Shown: positions 32,272 through 41,392, counted from the stretch's first letter. The stretch: 64,000 nucleotides of DNA from Deltaproteobacteria bacterium (GCA_016190375.1 JACPQR010000226.1:59670-123669), one strand, 5' to 3'. Translations and numbers: made by a program. Notes: generated from the sequence alone by a model not told the origin.

Positions 32272-34521
32272 ATGACTGGACTCGCTCGGGTCGCGCTCGC
32301 GGTCGTGGTGCTCGGCTCCACCGGCTGCGGCGCCGCGCTCGACCGCTCGCTCAGGCTTCGCCACGTCGTCCTCTACCAGAACGGGATCGGCTACTTCGAG
32401 CACTCGGGGCGCATCGAAGGGAACGTCCTGCGACTCGGGCTTCGCGGCCACGAGATCGACGACGCTCTCAAGACGCTGACGGTGATCGAACGAGGCGGGC
32501 GAGGCGCCGGGCCCGTGCTGTCGGCCGCGCTCGACGCGAGGGGAGGCGGCGACTTCGGCCTCGACGTGCGTCTCGGCGGCGGCGGCCGCGCTCGCGATCT
32601 CCTCGTGGCCTACGCCGTCCCCACGCCGACCTGGAGGGCGACCTATCGGGTCGTGCTTCCCGAGCGCGGCTCGACCGCGCTGCTCCAGGCGTGGGCGCTC
32701 GTCCACAACCAGTCGGACGACGACTGGCGCGACGTTCGCCTGAGCTTCGCGACCGGCGCGCCGCTGTCCTTCGCGGTGGACCTGCGAACGCCGCGGTTCG
32801 TGTCGCGGCCGGACGCGACCGGGAGATTCGTGCGGCCGGTCGCGCGGGGCGTCGTCGAATCCGAGGAGACACGGGCCGGGTCGGACCACGACGCGATACC
32901 GGACGAGGACGATCTCTGCACGGGCGAGCCGGAGGACATCGACGGCTTCGACGATGATGACGGCTGCGCCGATCCGGACAACGACGCCGACGGCATCCTC
33001 GACTCGAACGACAGCTGCCCGAACGAGGCGGAGACGTTCAACGGCCAGGTCGACGAGGACGGCTGCCCGGACGTGGGCAGGGTGCTGGTCGAGCACAACA
33101 GGATCGAGATCCTGGACAAGGTCTACTTCGCGAGCGACTCGACGCTGATCTCCGAACGCTCGAACGAGGTCATCGAGGCGATCGCGGCGACGCTTCGCGC
33201 CAACCCCGCGATCCGGCTCGTCGAGGTCCAGGGCCACGCGACGGAATCCGAGCCCGATCCATGGGGGCTGTCGGCCGCGCGCGCAGGGGCGCTCAGGGCG
33301 AGGCTGGTCTCGCTGGGAGTCGACGCCGCGCGCCTGCAGATCCGCCCATATGGGCCGACACAGCCGATCGACCAGCGGACGAGCGAAGAAGGACGGAGCC
33401 GGAATCGGAGGGCCGAGCTCCGGGTCCTGGACCGCGGGGAAGGCACCGCGCCGCAAGCCGATGCCGTGAGCGTGGCGTCGCTCTCCCGGAGCGTCCGCGC
33501 CGGCGCGACGCCGCGGCTCGGCGCGGGGATCATCCGCTACGACCTCGACCAGCCCGTCTCGATCGCGCGCGGATCCGCGGCGCTCGTCGCGATCGTGAAC
33601 CGGCCGGTGCCGGGCGAGGAGGTGCTGCTGTTCCGGCCGGATCCCGGCGCGCCGGGGAGCGACCTGCATCCGCTGCGGGCGGCGCGGCTGCGCGGCACCG
33701 ACGGGCTCGACCTTCCCCCCGGTCCCGTGGCGCTGTTCGCCAGGGGCGCGTTCGTCGGGGATGGGATCCTCGCGGGACTGCACGCGCGGACCAGCACGTT
33801 CGTGCCGTTCGCCATCGATCGGGCGACGACCGTCGTTGCGCGGAGCGATCGGGGCGAGGAGCCGTTGCGGCTCGTCTCGCTGGTCCGTGGCGTCATGACG
33901 GTGGAGAACTCGGGCATCCTGCGCACCCGCTACGAGGTCGCGGCCGGGGCCAACGCGCCCTCCCGCCTCTTCGTCCGTCACTCGCGGGCCGCGGGCCACG
34001 AGCCGCGAGGGCTGCCGCCCGGCACCGAGAGCACGGCGGTGGCCGACCTGGTGCCGGTGCCGCTCGTGCCCGGGCGAGCCAGCGTGCTCACGGTCGAGGA
34101 GCGGCGGCCGATCAGGGCCGAGATCGCGGTGCTCGAGACGCGGATGCCGCGGACCGAGCTGGAGGCTTACCTGCCGCCGGGGTCGCTCTCGCCCGAGATG
34201 GCCGGCCGGCTGCGAGCGGTGCTCGCGGACAAGGGCGCGCTGGGCGCGCTCGACGAGGAGATCGAGCGGCTGAGGGAGGACCTCGCCGACTCGGGCCGGC
34301 GGAGCGGCGAGCTGAGGGAGAGCTTGCGCGCGCTGGAGCACGCCGGCGCGGGCGCTCGCGCCCTGAGGGAGGAGCTCGTCGCCCGCCTGCGCGAGGCGAC
34401 GGCGCGCGGTGAGGAGCTCGGAGGGCGGCTGACCGTCCGGGGCGCCGAGCGCGCCGAGGCGCGCTCGCGTCTGGCCGAGGCGCTCGCGGAGCTGCACCTC
34501 GAGGAGGACACGGAGAGGTAG
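32272..34521 (+). CDS. DUF4139-like lipoprotein with inserted TSP3 repeats and OmpA domain
   Basis: A 749-residue lipoprotein (VVVLGSTGC lipobox). Residues 25-200 and 400-650 look like two halves of a DUF4139 domain (LRHVVLYQNGIGYFEHSG, PTWRATYRVVLPERG, LLQAWALVHNQSDDDWRDV, later ENSGILRTRYEV). Between them sit thrombospondin type-3-like Asp-rich repeats (about 204-267, DPDNDADGILDSNDSCP) and a full OmpA-like peptidoglycan-binding domain (about 284-387, VYFASDSTLIS, VEVQGHATES, RSRNRRAELRV). The C-terminus is a coiled coil (from about 650). It may link the outer membrane to peptidoglycan. Confidence 0.82.
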   Translation: MTGLARVALAVVVLGSTGCGAALDRSLRLRHVVLYQNGIGYFEHSGRIEGNVLRLGLRGHEIDDALKTLTVIERGGRGAGPVLSAALDARGGGDFGLDVRLGGGGRARDLLVAYAVPTPTWRATYRVVLPERGSTALLQAWALVHNQSDDDWRDVRLSFATGAPLSFAVDLRTPRFVSRPDATGRFVRPVARGVVESEETRAGSDHDAIPDEDDLCTGEPEDIDGFDDDDGCADPDNDADGILDSNDSCPNEAETFNGQVDEDGCPDVGRVLVEHNRIEILDKVYFASDSTLISERSNEVIEAIAATLRANPAIRLVEVQGHATESEPDPWGLSAARAGALRARLVSLGVDAARLQIRPYGPTQPIDQRTSEEGRSRNRRAELRVLDRGEGTAPQADAVSVASLSRSVRAGATPRLGAGIIRYDLDQPVSIARGSAALVAIVNRPVPGEEVLLFRPDPGAPGSDLHPLRAARLRGTDGLDLPPGPVALFARGAFVGDGILAGLHARTSTFVPFAIDRATTVVARSDRGEEPLRLVSLVRGVMTVENSGILRTRYEVAAGANAPSRLFVRHSRAAGHEPRGLPPGTESTAVADLVPVPLVPGRASVLTVEERRPIRAEIAVLETRMPRTELEAYLPPGSLSPEMAGRLRAVLADKGALGALDEEIERLREDLADSGRRSGELRESLRALEHAGAGARALREELVARLREATARGEELGGRLTVRGAERAEARSRLAEALAELHLEEDTER

Positions 34522-34613
34522 GGTCTGGAGCCGTACCGCTGTCGTGCGTTATCATCGCTTCGTCCGGAGCGGAACCGATGAGGGGTCCGTCTCCCGGCGC
34601 GGAGGTCTTGAAG

Positions 34614-36554
34614 ATGGCACGATGGCTCATCCTTTCTCTTCTGCTCCTCGCGGCCGCGGTGGACTGCGGCGGCACGAACGGCGGGGGCGGAGGCGACGGC
34701 GACTCGGACTCCGACGTCGACGCCGACGGCGATTCCGATCAGGGCGAGTGCGTGGACCTCGACGGTGACGGCGCCGGCAGAGGTGACGGCTGCCGCGCGG
34801 ACGACTGTGACGACACCGATCCGGGCACGACCGACGAGTGCGGGACCCAGTGCGATTCGAGCCCGCTGCGCAAGGGTTGCCCCTGCACCGAGGGCCAGGT
34901 CGTGTCCTGCTACATGGGACCCGAGGGGACGGCGCAGGGAAACTGCTCGGCGGGCCTGAAGTCCTGCGAAGGGGGCGTTCTGGGCGAGTGCGAGGGTCAG
35001 TCGCTGCCCGAGGCGGCGGAGATCTGCGACGGCAAGGACAACGACTGCAACGGCGAGACCGACGAGGGTGTCCTGTCTGCTTGTGGTGACTGCAACTCCG
35101 AGTGCGAGCACGCCTGCGTCGGCGTCGACTGCGATGCGGGCTTCGACATGGAGGACGCCCGATCGGTCGAAGAGAACGCCGATGGCTCGCTGACGCTGAG
35201 CGGGGCGACGACCGTCCAGAACTACGTCATCTGGGTCGCCAACAGCCAGGAAGGCACGGTGTCCAAGGTCGACACGCGCACGCGCCTCGAGGAGGGCCGG
35301 TACGCGACGGGTCCGGGCGGCGGTCAAGGCTGGGGCCTGAACCCCTCGAGGACGACCGTGAACCCGCGCGGCGACGTCGTCGTGGCCAACCGCGATCACG
35401 GAAGCGCGACCTACATCCGCGCGAGCGACTGCGAGGACGAGAACGGCAACGGCGTCATCGACACGTCTGGCGGCGGGGATGACGTGCTGGCCTGGGGCGA
35501 GGACGAGTGCGCGGTGTGGAACGTGGACGGGATTCCCGCGGCGCGCGGCAGCGCGTTCGAGGAGCGCGCCGAGCTCGACGCCGGCATCCGCGAGTACGTC
35601 TGGGTCTGCTCGTATCCGTTCACGCCGGGCACCTGCTACGAGATCGATCCAGTCGAGGGCGAGAAGACCGGCCGCGAGGTAGGCAACGTCGGCGGGTACG
35701 GCGCGGCGATGGCGCCGGACGGGATCCTCTGGGTCGTCGGGCTCGGCGGCTGCCCGACCTCGGTCGACACGACCACGCTCGAGCGAACCGACTGGACCTG
35801 CCCGGCCGGCGAGGGCGCCTACGGGATCGCTGTGGACTCCGAGGGGCGCGTCTGGATCGGCTCGACGGTCGCACGGCTCGACCCGTTCACGGAGACGTGG
35901 GAGTCGCCGCCGGCGAACGTGACTGGCGGCGGCATCACGGTCGACGCAGAGGGCAACGCCTGGGTCGGTGAGTGGGGAAGCGCCTGGAAGGTCGACGGCG
36001 AGACGATGGAGGCCACGCAGATCCCGAACGCCGGCGGCCATGGCTGGGCCGTGGACTATGACGGCTTCATCTGGTCCATCGACATGGGACAGAACGAGGC
36101 GCACGTCGTCGACCCCGATACGTTCGAGGTCGAGGACGTCACGCCCCCATTCAACTACCCGTACACCTACTCCGACATGACCGGCTTCGGGCTCCAGAAC
36201 ACCATCACGCCCGAGGGTGTCGTCACCCAGGTCTTCGAGGGCTGCCCCGCGGACCAGGAGACGCACTGGGCCGACCTGGGCTGGCTGGCGGACGTCCCGG
36301 CGGGGACGCAGATCGCGTTCCGCGTGCAGACGGCAAGCACGCTCGAGGAGCTGGGCGGCGAAGGCTTCATCGACGTGGCCACCGATCCTCCGGACGAGTC
36401 CCCGGTCTCCGTGGGCGACGCCCTCGACGCCGCTGGAGTCCCTCACGGGCGGTTCCTCTTGCTCGAGACGCGCCTGCGCAGCGTCGACCGGATGAACCGA
36501 CCGACCTTCTACTCCGAGTACGTGGACCACTCCTGCTCGAACATCTTCGAGTAG
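34614..36554 (+). CDS. Lipoprotein with MopE repeat and beta-propeller-like domain
   Basis: A 646-residue lipoprotein: MARWLILSLLLLAAAVDC signal, a Gly/Asp/Ser linker, Cys-rich segments and one MopE-type motif (ICDGKDNDCNGETDEG). About 400 residues of strand-rich repeats follow that look like an NHL/lyase-type beta-propeller (YVIWVANSQEGTVSKVDTRT, GYGAAMAPDGILWVVG, GIAVDSEGRVWIGS, GITVDAEGNAWVGEWG). The ATG at 34614 has GGAGG 8 bases upstream, which decides it over 34578. No enzyme family can be named. It is probably surface-located. Confidence 0.85.
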   Translation: MARWLILSLLLLAAAVDCGGTNGGGGGDGDSDSDVDADGDSDQGECVDLDGDGAGRGDGCRADDCDDTDPGTTDECGTQCDSSPLRKGCPCTEGQVVSCYMGPEGTAQGNCSAGLKSCEGGVLGECEGQSLPEAAEICDGKDNDCNGETDEGVLSACGDCNSECEHACVGVDCDAGFDMEDARSVEENADGSLTLSGATTVQNYVIWVANSQEGTVSKVDTRTRLEEGRYATGPGGGQGWGLNPSRTTVNPRGDVVVANRDHGSATYIRASDCEDENGNGVIDTSGGGDDVLAWGEDECAVWNVDGIPAARGSAFEERAELDAGIREYVWVCSYPFTPGTCYEIDPVEGEKTGREVGNVGGYGAAMAPDGILWVVGLGGCPTSVDTTTLERTDWTCPAGEGAYGIAVDSEGRVWIGSTVARLDPFTETWESPPANVTGGGITVDAEGNAWVGEWGSAWKVDGETMEATQIPNAGGHGWAVDYDGFIWSIDMGQNEAHVVDPDTFEVEDVTPPFNYPYTYSDMTGFGLQNTITPEGVVTQVFEGCPADQETHWADLGWLADVPAGTQIAFRVQTASTLEELGGEGFIDVATDPPDESPVSVGDALDAAGVPHGRFLLLETRLRSVDRMNRPTFYSEYVDHSCSNIFE

Positions 36555-36592
36555 CGGCTCTCGTGACATGACCGCTTGACCCGCGGGCGTGT

Positions 36593-36907
36593 TTGCGGCA
36601 AACGGTCGACACCTTGGACGACCAGACACTCCACCTCGACTACAAGAGCATCACCGGCCCGCGCGCGGTCGAGATCGTGCCCGTCATGCAGATGGGTCGG
36701 ATGCGCTACCAGATCCTCGCGAACGACGCGCGACTGGAGCTCGCCGGCTCCTTCTTCCTGACCCCGCGCAAGGCCATGGAGGAGGTCGAGTCGACCCTGC
36801 GCAAGCGCTACGGCGAAATGGCCGGCGAGCTGAAGTGGGTGCTGAAGGCCGGCGGCGTCGACCGGCCGGTGGCTGCCGCGGACGTCGGGGACTCGTGGCC
36901 CGGCTGA
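36593..36907 (+). CDS. Hypothetical protein
   Basis: A 104-residue protein from a TTG at 36593 (MRQTVDTLDDQTLHLDYK onwards) with balanced amino acid use and an amphipathic helix TPRKAMEEVESTLRKRYG. No family is recognised. No ATG exists near the start and no strong RBS is seen, so the start may be wrong. It lies between a lipoprotein gene and the tRNA cluster. Confidence 0.5.
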   Translation: MRQTVDTLDDQTLHLDYKSITGPRAVEIVPVMQMGRMRYQILANDARLELAGSFFLTPRKAMEEVESTLRKRYGEMAGELKWVLKAGGVDRPVAAADVGDSWPG

Positions 36908-36976
36908 GCGGGCGGATCTGACTTGCCAAAGCGCCGGCCGTCGGTACACTTTCCGGCTCGGCGCGTTGCCGAAAAC

Positions 36977-37049
36977 GGTGGGTGTAGCTCAGCGGTAGAG
37001 CGTCGGACTGTGGCTCCGAATGTCGCGGGTTCGAACCCCGTCATCCACC
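36977..37049 (+). tRNA. tRNA-His (GTG)
   Basis: The cloverleaf is complete: acceptor GTGGGTG/CATCCAC with the extra G at -1 and C at 73 characteristic of tRNA-His, D arm GCTCAGCGGTAGAGC, anticodon loop CTGTGGC, and T arm GCGGGTTCGAACCCCG. The full 3' CCA is not encoded. It is the first of three tRNA genes in a row. Confidence 0.96.
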
Positions 37050-37125
37050 CAAGCTCCCCCCGCTCCGTGCATGGCACGGGGCATCGAGATTTGAGAGTTG
37101 ACACCACGTTCGTCGATTGGTTAGA

Positions 37126-37199
<74 letters not shown>

Positions 37200-37232
37200 C
37201 CGCGTCGTTGGTCTCTGAGATTACGGTTTTTC

Positions 37233-37305
37233 GGGCGATTAGCTCAATTGGCAGAGCAGCGGACTCTTAATCCGTAGGCTCCGAGTTCGACTCTCGGATC
37301 GCCCA
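37233..37305 (+). tRNA. tRNA-Lys (CTT)
   Basis: Acceptor GGGCGAT/ATCGCCC, D arm GCTCAATTGGCAGAGC, anticodon loop CTCTTAA between GCGGA and TCCGT, and T arm TCCGAGTTCGACTCTCGGA. No CCA is encoded. It is last in the array. Broken genes and toxin-antitoxin modules follow, so it is the obvious candidate attachment site, but no downstream copy of its 3' end was found. Confidence 0.96.
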
Positions 37306-37459
37306 CACAGAGGAGTACCCGACGCGCCGTCGCTTTCGGCCCCGGCGGGGCTCGCATCGGATTCCGCGGGCCCGCCTGAGACGGCCCCCGAAACAGATCC
37401 GAAACAAGTCCCCAGCTCCGGGATGGCGCCGTCGAGCGGCGCGAACTGCCGAGGTCGAC

Positions 37460-37936
37460 CTACGCGAGGCTCGGGTCCGAGAGGCCCAGCTCGCGGAGCC
37501 GCGCCCGGTACTTCTCGCGCTCGCGCTGGACGTCCAGGACGGTCGGCGGCGCGGACGGCTGCCGGCCGGTGAGCGCCGGCTGGATCCCGCCGCTCACCTC
37601 GGCGACGGCCGCCCGGGTCGCGTGGTCCAGGTCGAGCGCCTGGCCGGCGCGGGAAGCCTGCTCCAGCTCGCCCATGACGATCGCGAGGGCGCCCGCGACC
37701 TGGGCGGGCTCGAGCCTCAAAGCGAACGCGTGCTCCAGGACGGAGGCCCGGGCCCGCGCCACGTCGCGCTCCGCCCGCGCCGTGTCCCGCGCGTGGACGG
37801 CGTCCTCGATCGCGCTCCGGACCGTCGGGGCCTCGTCGCTCGCCTCCGCGGCGATCCGCCGGGCTGCTTCCGCCGCCGCCCGCGTGGCCAGCTCCGTCGC
37901 TCTGTGTCCGTTGGACCCTGCCATCTCGTGCTCCAT
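37460..37936 (-). CDS. Hypothetical helical protein
   Basis: A 158-residue, Ala/Arg/Glu-rich, predicted all-helical protein (RATELATRAAAEAARRIAAE, HARDTARAERDVARARASVL), probably a coiled coil. It follows the small gene at 37965-38195 by 28 bases on the same strand. No family is recognised. Confidence 0.55.
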   Translation of the reverse strand: MEHEMAGSNGHRATELATRAAAEAARRIAAEASDEAPTVRSAIEDAVHARDTARAERDVARARASVLEHAFALRLEPAQVAGALAIVMGELEQASRAGQALDLDHATRAAVAEVSGGIQPALTGRQPSAPPTVLDVQREREKYRARLRELGLSDPSLA

Positions 37937-37964
37937 TCGTTCGCTCCCGTTCGATCTGCCCCCG

Positions 37965-38195
37965 TCACCGCATGTCGATCGTCGCCCAGCCGACCTTGCG
38001 CCGGCCTTCGACGTCCCGCATGCCCTCGACGGCGACGAGCAGCGCGGCGAGCCGGTCGCCGTGTCGACGCTCGTGCGAGTACAGGAGCAGGTCCCTCGCG
38101 AGGATCCTGCCCTCGTCTGTCGGCGGGATGGCCCAGCGGCCCTGCTCCAATTCCGAGCAGAGCGCCTCGACGCGCCACGCCTTGAACGATGTCAT
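37965..38195 (-). CDS. Small protein resembling a terminase-like C-terminal fragment
   Basis: A 76-residue protein, MTSFKAWRVEALCSELEQG to GWATIDMR. The pattern ELEQGRWAIP, LLLYSHERRHGDRLAALLVA resembles the end of large terminase-type proteins, where a similar phrase with HxGDRLMA precedes the C-terminus. It may be a remnant of a phage gene or an independent small protein. The similarity is from memory and weak. Confidence 0.4.
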   Translation of the reverse strand: MTSFKAWRVEALCSELEQGRWAIPPTDEGRILARDLLLYSHERRHGDRLAALLVAVEGMRDVEGRRKVGWATIDMR

Positions 38196-38220
38196 CTGGC
38201 ACACCCTCCATGAGGAGCAC

Positions 38221-38515
38221 CTACTTGGGCGAACGTGGGCCAAGTTCCTGGCTGTCGTTTCCGGGCTCTGCGCCGAGCGCGTCCAGCACGCCGTACAGGT
38301 CGACCCGGGCGAGGTCGACCTTCGGAGAGGTTGAGCTCGCGCAGGCAGTAGGCGAACATGCTCGAGCATGCGTGCTGGAGATAGAGCCTGCGCTCGTCGA
38401 ACTCGGCGATGAGCGCGATCATCTCGGCCTCGACCCTCTTGCTCGTGACCGCGACGTCGGTCAGACGGTCGAAAAGGACATCATCGGTAAGGGTCCTGGG
38501 ATCGTTGGTGTTCAT
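38221..38515 (-). pseudogene. Truncated/frameshifted HNH-endonuclease-like gene
   Basis: From ATG 38515 the frame encodes MNTNDPRTLTDDVLFDRL and VAEFDERRLYL-type text (IAEFDERRLYLQHACSSMF, AYCLRELNLSE). This matches the N-terminal helical domain of the HNH endonucleases common in myxobacteria. After NLSE the frame turns to Arg/Gly nonsense, while another frame continues as VDLYGVLDALGAEPGND to a stop at 38221. The HNH domain is absent, so it is a fusion of two gene fragments. Confidence 0.6.
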
Positions 38516-38910
38516 CTCTGCTCCCTTCGCGCGTGCGTGAGATCGGCATAACACGGGCGAAAACGAGGCCCCTGGCGAGCGATCTGCTGCGCGACAACCG
38601 ACGAAACGTGTGAGCGCTCGGCCGGGATCGCTCCGGCGCACCAGCGCGCATCCTCGTGAGCTACGGGGCGATTCTGTTGCGCAGATGCGAGCGCGCTTTC
38701 GCCACCACCCCGAAACCAGTCAATCTAAATCGACATCGCGGTGACGATTCCTGCACCTCGAGCTCGACGGGTCGGGCCCGAGCGCATCACCGCACGCAGC
38801 TCCAGGCACCGTCACCGTCGTGGCAGTGACCCCCACCGCGTGCTCCGGTCCGGGGTCAGGGAGAATCGCCGTCGTCGGGGCAGCGCGATTCGGACGGCGG
38901 GGGCGGATCA

Positions 38911-39106
38911 TGGCTGCGGCATGCTGCGTGGCCAGCCGCTCCCAGAAGTCCTCGAAGCGGCCGCTGAGCTTGCAGCAGCGCAGGGCGATGATTGCGTCCG
39001 CATCGGCCACCGTCCAGTGCACGCCGGCGCGTTTGAGCCGGGCATGGGCACCCCCTACGGCTATGAGAGCTGCAGGAACGAAGTGCGCAAGCCCACACCG
39101 CTTCAC
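38911..39106 (-). pseudogene. Transposase C-terminal remnant
   Basis: The frame reads RLKRAGVHWTVADADAIIAL and RCCKLSGRFEDFWERL. This is the phrase with which several DDE transposase families (ISKra4-like) end, where W, D/NAI, LR and FW are conserved. No catalytic region or terminal inverted repeats remain nearby. The rest of 38516-39170 shows no gene I can support. Confidence 0.5.
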
Positions 39107-39177
39107 CGTCCCGGACTGAGCTCACGCTGGTGACGTGCGCCCAGGTTCGATCCTTGCCTCGACGAGCGCGACCTCAT

Positions 39178-39206
39178 ATGGCAAGATGCCATCAGCAATA
39201 TGGCAT
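39178..39206 (+). promoter_or_regulatory. Probable VapBC operator
   Basis: ATGGCA (39178-39183) and TGCCAT (39187-39192) form a perfect 6-3-6 inverted repeat. A third half site ATGGCAT (39200-39206) begins at the antitoxin start codon. Autoregulation by a VapB-type antitoxin binding such half sites is the normal mode for these operons. Confidence 0.55.
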
Positions 39207-39445
39207 CGAGCACCCGATCGCTACATACGAGCTCGGAGCGCCGGAAAACCACCCTCTGGCTCGATCCGCGCAAGCTCGACCGCGCTCGACGTGTGCTCGG
39301 CACTCGCGGGATCCGAGACACGATCGACGGCGCCCTCGACGAGGTCGTGGCGATTGCGACACGTCGTCGGTTGGTCGAGCGGTTGCGAGAGATGAAGGGG
39401 ATCGACCTCGACGACGAGAAGTTGATGTCGGGGGCATGGCGCTGA
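39200..39445 (+). CDS. VapB-type antitoxin
   Basis: An 81-residue protein with KTTLWLDPRKLDRARRVLGT and RDTIDGALDEVVA, the pattern of VapB/type II antitoxins that carry a short RHH-like DNA-binding element and a toxin-binding C-terminus (LDDEKLMSGAWR). The toxin GTG follows its TGA directly with no gap. The ATG lies within a repeated half site, so repressor binding would cover the start region. Confidence 0.85.
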   Translation: MASSTRSLHTSSERRKTTLWLDPRKLDRARRVLGTRGIRDTIDGALDEVVAIATRRRLVERLREMKGIDLDDEKLMSGAWR

Positions 39446-39862
39446 GTGACCCCGCGCTACCTGGCTGACAAGAGCGCGCTGGCCCGGCTCAGGCACGCGG
39501 CGGTCGATCGGCGGCTCACACCACTGCTCATCGGCGGCGACGTCGCCACGTGCGGCATCGTCGATCTCGAGCTCCTTTACTCGGCCAGGAGCCATGCCGA
39601 CCTGAAGGAGCTTCGGGCCGAGCGGCTCGCACTGCCGACGGTGGCCATGAGTCAGGTCGACTTCGACCGTGCTGCCGACGTGATGGAGCGGCTGGCGGCG
39701 AAGGGCCAGCACCGAGCGGTCGGACTCCCGGATCTGCTGATCGCTGCCGCGGCCGAGCGAGCAGATCTATGCGTGATCCACTACGACCGGGACTTCGACC
39801 TCATAGCGCGAGTCACGAGCCAGAGGGTCGAATGGGTCGTGCCGCGCGGGTCGGTACCGTAG
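39446..39862 (+). CDS. VapC-type PIN-domain ribonuclease toxin
   Basis: A 138-residue PIN protein from GTG 39446. The active-site acidic residues are YLADKSALARL (Asp), IVDLELLYSA (Glu), VGLPDLLIAAAAE (Asp) and IHYDRDFDLIA (Asp). The N-terminal YLADKSAL and the HYDRDFDLIA end are typical of the VapC group close to the actinobacterial toxins. It is immediately downstream of its antitoxin. Confidence 0.9.
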   Translation: MTPRYLADKSALARLRHAAVDRRLTPLLIGGDVATCGIVDLELLYSARSHADLKELRAERLALPTVAMSQVDFDRAADVMERLAAKGQHRAVGLPDLLIAAAAERADLCVIHYDRDFDLIARVTSQRVEWVVPRGSVP

Positions 39863-40169
39863 GTGTTCGGCGGCGGGGGGGTTCGTCCAGGATGGTCGGC
39901 GCGCGACACCGAGCTCGGGGGAGCTCCCTCGCTCGGTGTCCCAGCCGCGTCTTCGACGCCTCGGATTGACCAACCTGTGCGTGATCGCGCACGTCCGGTC
40001 GGGCCCGGGGACCGGTGACTCGAGCCTCGTCGCATCCCGCGGGCCGCGCCCCACGTCGTCCTCGAGGCGGTGAGACCTCACCGCGTGACGCGGGCGATCA
40101 GCCTCGTGCCGTCCTCGTCGCCCCTGACGAGGGCCGGACCGTGACTGCTTCGGATGAGGCGACAGTAGA
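39863..40169. other. Intergenic, no gene seen
   Basis: About 300 bases between the convergent VapBC and MazEF-like modules. Open frames are short or Arg/Pro-rich. There are no repeats or tRNA-like structures that I can see. Confidence 0.5.
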
Positions 40170-40523
40170 TCACTCGTCTCCGAGGCGAAGCATCCAAGAC
40201 AGGCCCCGATCGACGGCGTCGATCAGCGATGGACGAAGCGTCGCGACCAGTCGTTCGAGGTCGGTCTTGTTCACCGTCGCGAGCTGCGACACGTTGGCCA
40301 CGGAGTCCTTCGGGAGCCCCGTCGATCGACGAGGCAGCAAGGTGTTGCCCGGCGCCCGCGCAAGAGCGAGGTTGCTCGTGAGAAGACACACGACGGTCGT
40401 CTCGATCCGGCTCAGGTTGACCTCGTCGCGTTGGACGACGAGGGCCGGGTGACGGTATGCCGGCTCCGACGCTCGATGGCGCCCGAAATCGACCCACCAG
40501 ATCTGCCCGCGTCTCACTACCAT
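40170..40523 (-). CDS. MazF/PemK-family endoribonuclease toxin
   Basis: A 117-residue MazF-fold protein. MVVRRGQIWWVDFGRHR is the conserved first strand, AYRHPALVVQRDEVN the second motif, and TVVCLLTSN and VNVSQLATVNKTDL-like text (SVANVSQLATVNKTDLERLV) the third. MazF toxins cleave mRNA at short motifs. The ATG overlaps the antitoxin stop by 7 bases. Confidence 0.93.
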   Translation of the reverse strand: MVVRRGQIWWVDFGRHRASEPAYRHPALVVQRDEVNLSRIETTVVCLLTSNLALARAPGNTLLPRRSTGLPKDSVANVSQLATVNKTDLERLVATLRPSLIDAVDRGLSWMLRLGDE

Positions 40524-40768
40524 CCCTTGCTCCGGCGCACGCGACGACGGGTGTAGCGGCGGATGGCGGGGGTGAGCAAGGCATCCTCGCGACCAGCCTC
40601 GGCGAGCGCACGATTCCAGGCATCGGTCGCGCCGGACGTCGGACCGTGACGCGCGAGGTACTCGCGCAAGGCGGCGGCGAGCAGGCCGCTTCGCGACAGC
40701 TTGAGCCTGCGCGCACACGCGTCGGCATCGGCGAAGAGGTCATCGGGAAGCGAGACGGCCGTCTTCAT
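40517..40768 (-). CDS. RHH antitoxin, MazE-like
   Basis: An 83-residue ribbon-helix-helix protein: MKTAVSLPDDLFADADACAR and KLSRSGLLAAALREYL. The basic C-terminus RRYTRRRVRRSKGW is unusual for an antitoxin. Its end overlaps the MazF-like toxin start, giving the usual antitoxin-toxin order. Confidence 0.88.
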   Translation of the reverse strand: MKTAVSLPDDLFADADACARRLKLSRSGLLAAALREYLARHGPTSGATDAWNRALAEAGREDALLTPAIRRYTRRRVRRSKGW

Positions 40769-41003
40769 GAATCGGTAATACCATTCCTACCCGGGTGGCG
40801 CCAGTCGGAGCCGGTCATGCGCCGGCGAAGTTCCTCGGGCAGTACCGCGTCACTCAGGGAAACGTCACAAGCGTCGCATCGGGCTCGGGCTCCGACTCGC
40901 ATCGGACTCGGACTCGGCGCTCGGCGCTCGGGCCCCGGCCGCCCTCGCCATTCTAGCCGCCCGTGCCCCCGAGACGACGACCTCATGCTAACCTGATCGC
41001 GAG

Positions 41004-41210
41004 ATGTTGCAGACAATCCTGGTCACGACACCCCTGAAGGTGTCCTTCAAGATCGCGCATGACCCCTCCGGCATTTACTACGGCCACGTCGTCCAGTACC
41101 CAGGGGTCATCAGCCAGGGCCGAACGCCCGCCAGCGTGAGGGCCAAGCTGATTCGCATCCTCCGAGAGATCGGCCGGTCGCATCCCGAGGAGCTCCGGCT
41201 CTTCGAGTGA
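41004..41210 (+). CDS. HicB-like antitoxin
   Basis: A 68-residue HicB-type protein: KVSFKIAHDPSGIYYGHVVQ, YPGVISQGRTPASVRAKLI. This is the partly degraded RNase-H-like fold of HicB antitoxins, without a C-terminal DNA-binding domain. GTGA overlap with the HicA gene. In this order (B before A) the operon is the less common hicBA arrangement. Confidence 0.88.
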   Translation: MLQTILVTTPLKVSFKIAHDPSGIYYGHVVQYPGVISQGRTPASVRAKLIRILREIGRSHPEELRLFE

Positions 41211-41392
41211 GGCGGGACGATCTCGAGAGGCACCTGCGGCGAGGGGGCTGCTCCTTCGTTCGTCACGGCGCTGGCCACGACATCTGGCGGAACGCCGCGG
41301 GGACCAAGCAGGCATCCGTCCCGCGTCATCGCACCATCGCTGATGGCACGGTCCGCGCGATCTGCCGTCAGCTCGGTGTGCCGCCGCCCTGA
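41207..41392 (+). CDS. HicA-like mRNA interferase toxin
   Basis: A 61-residue HicA protein from GTG 41207: double-stranded-RNA-binding-like fold with LERHLRRGGCSFVRHGAGHD and VPRHRTIADGTVRAICRQLG. The His in RHGAGHD corresponds to the catalytic His of HicA. It is translationally coupled to hicB. Confidence 0.9.
   Translation: MRRDDLERHLRRGGCSFVRHGAGHDIWRNAAGTKQASVPRHRTIADGTVRAICRQLGVPPP

Noticed and set aside
37233..41392. A complete prophage or integrative element
   Set aside because: No integrase, no structural gene set and no attachment repeats were found; only scraps and toxin-antitoxin pairs.
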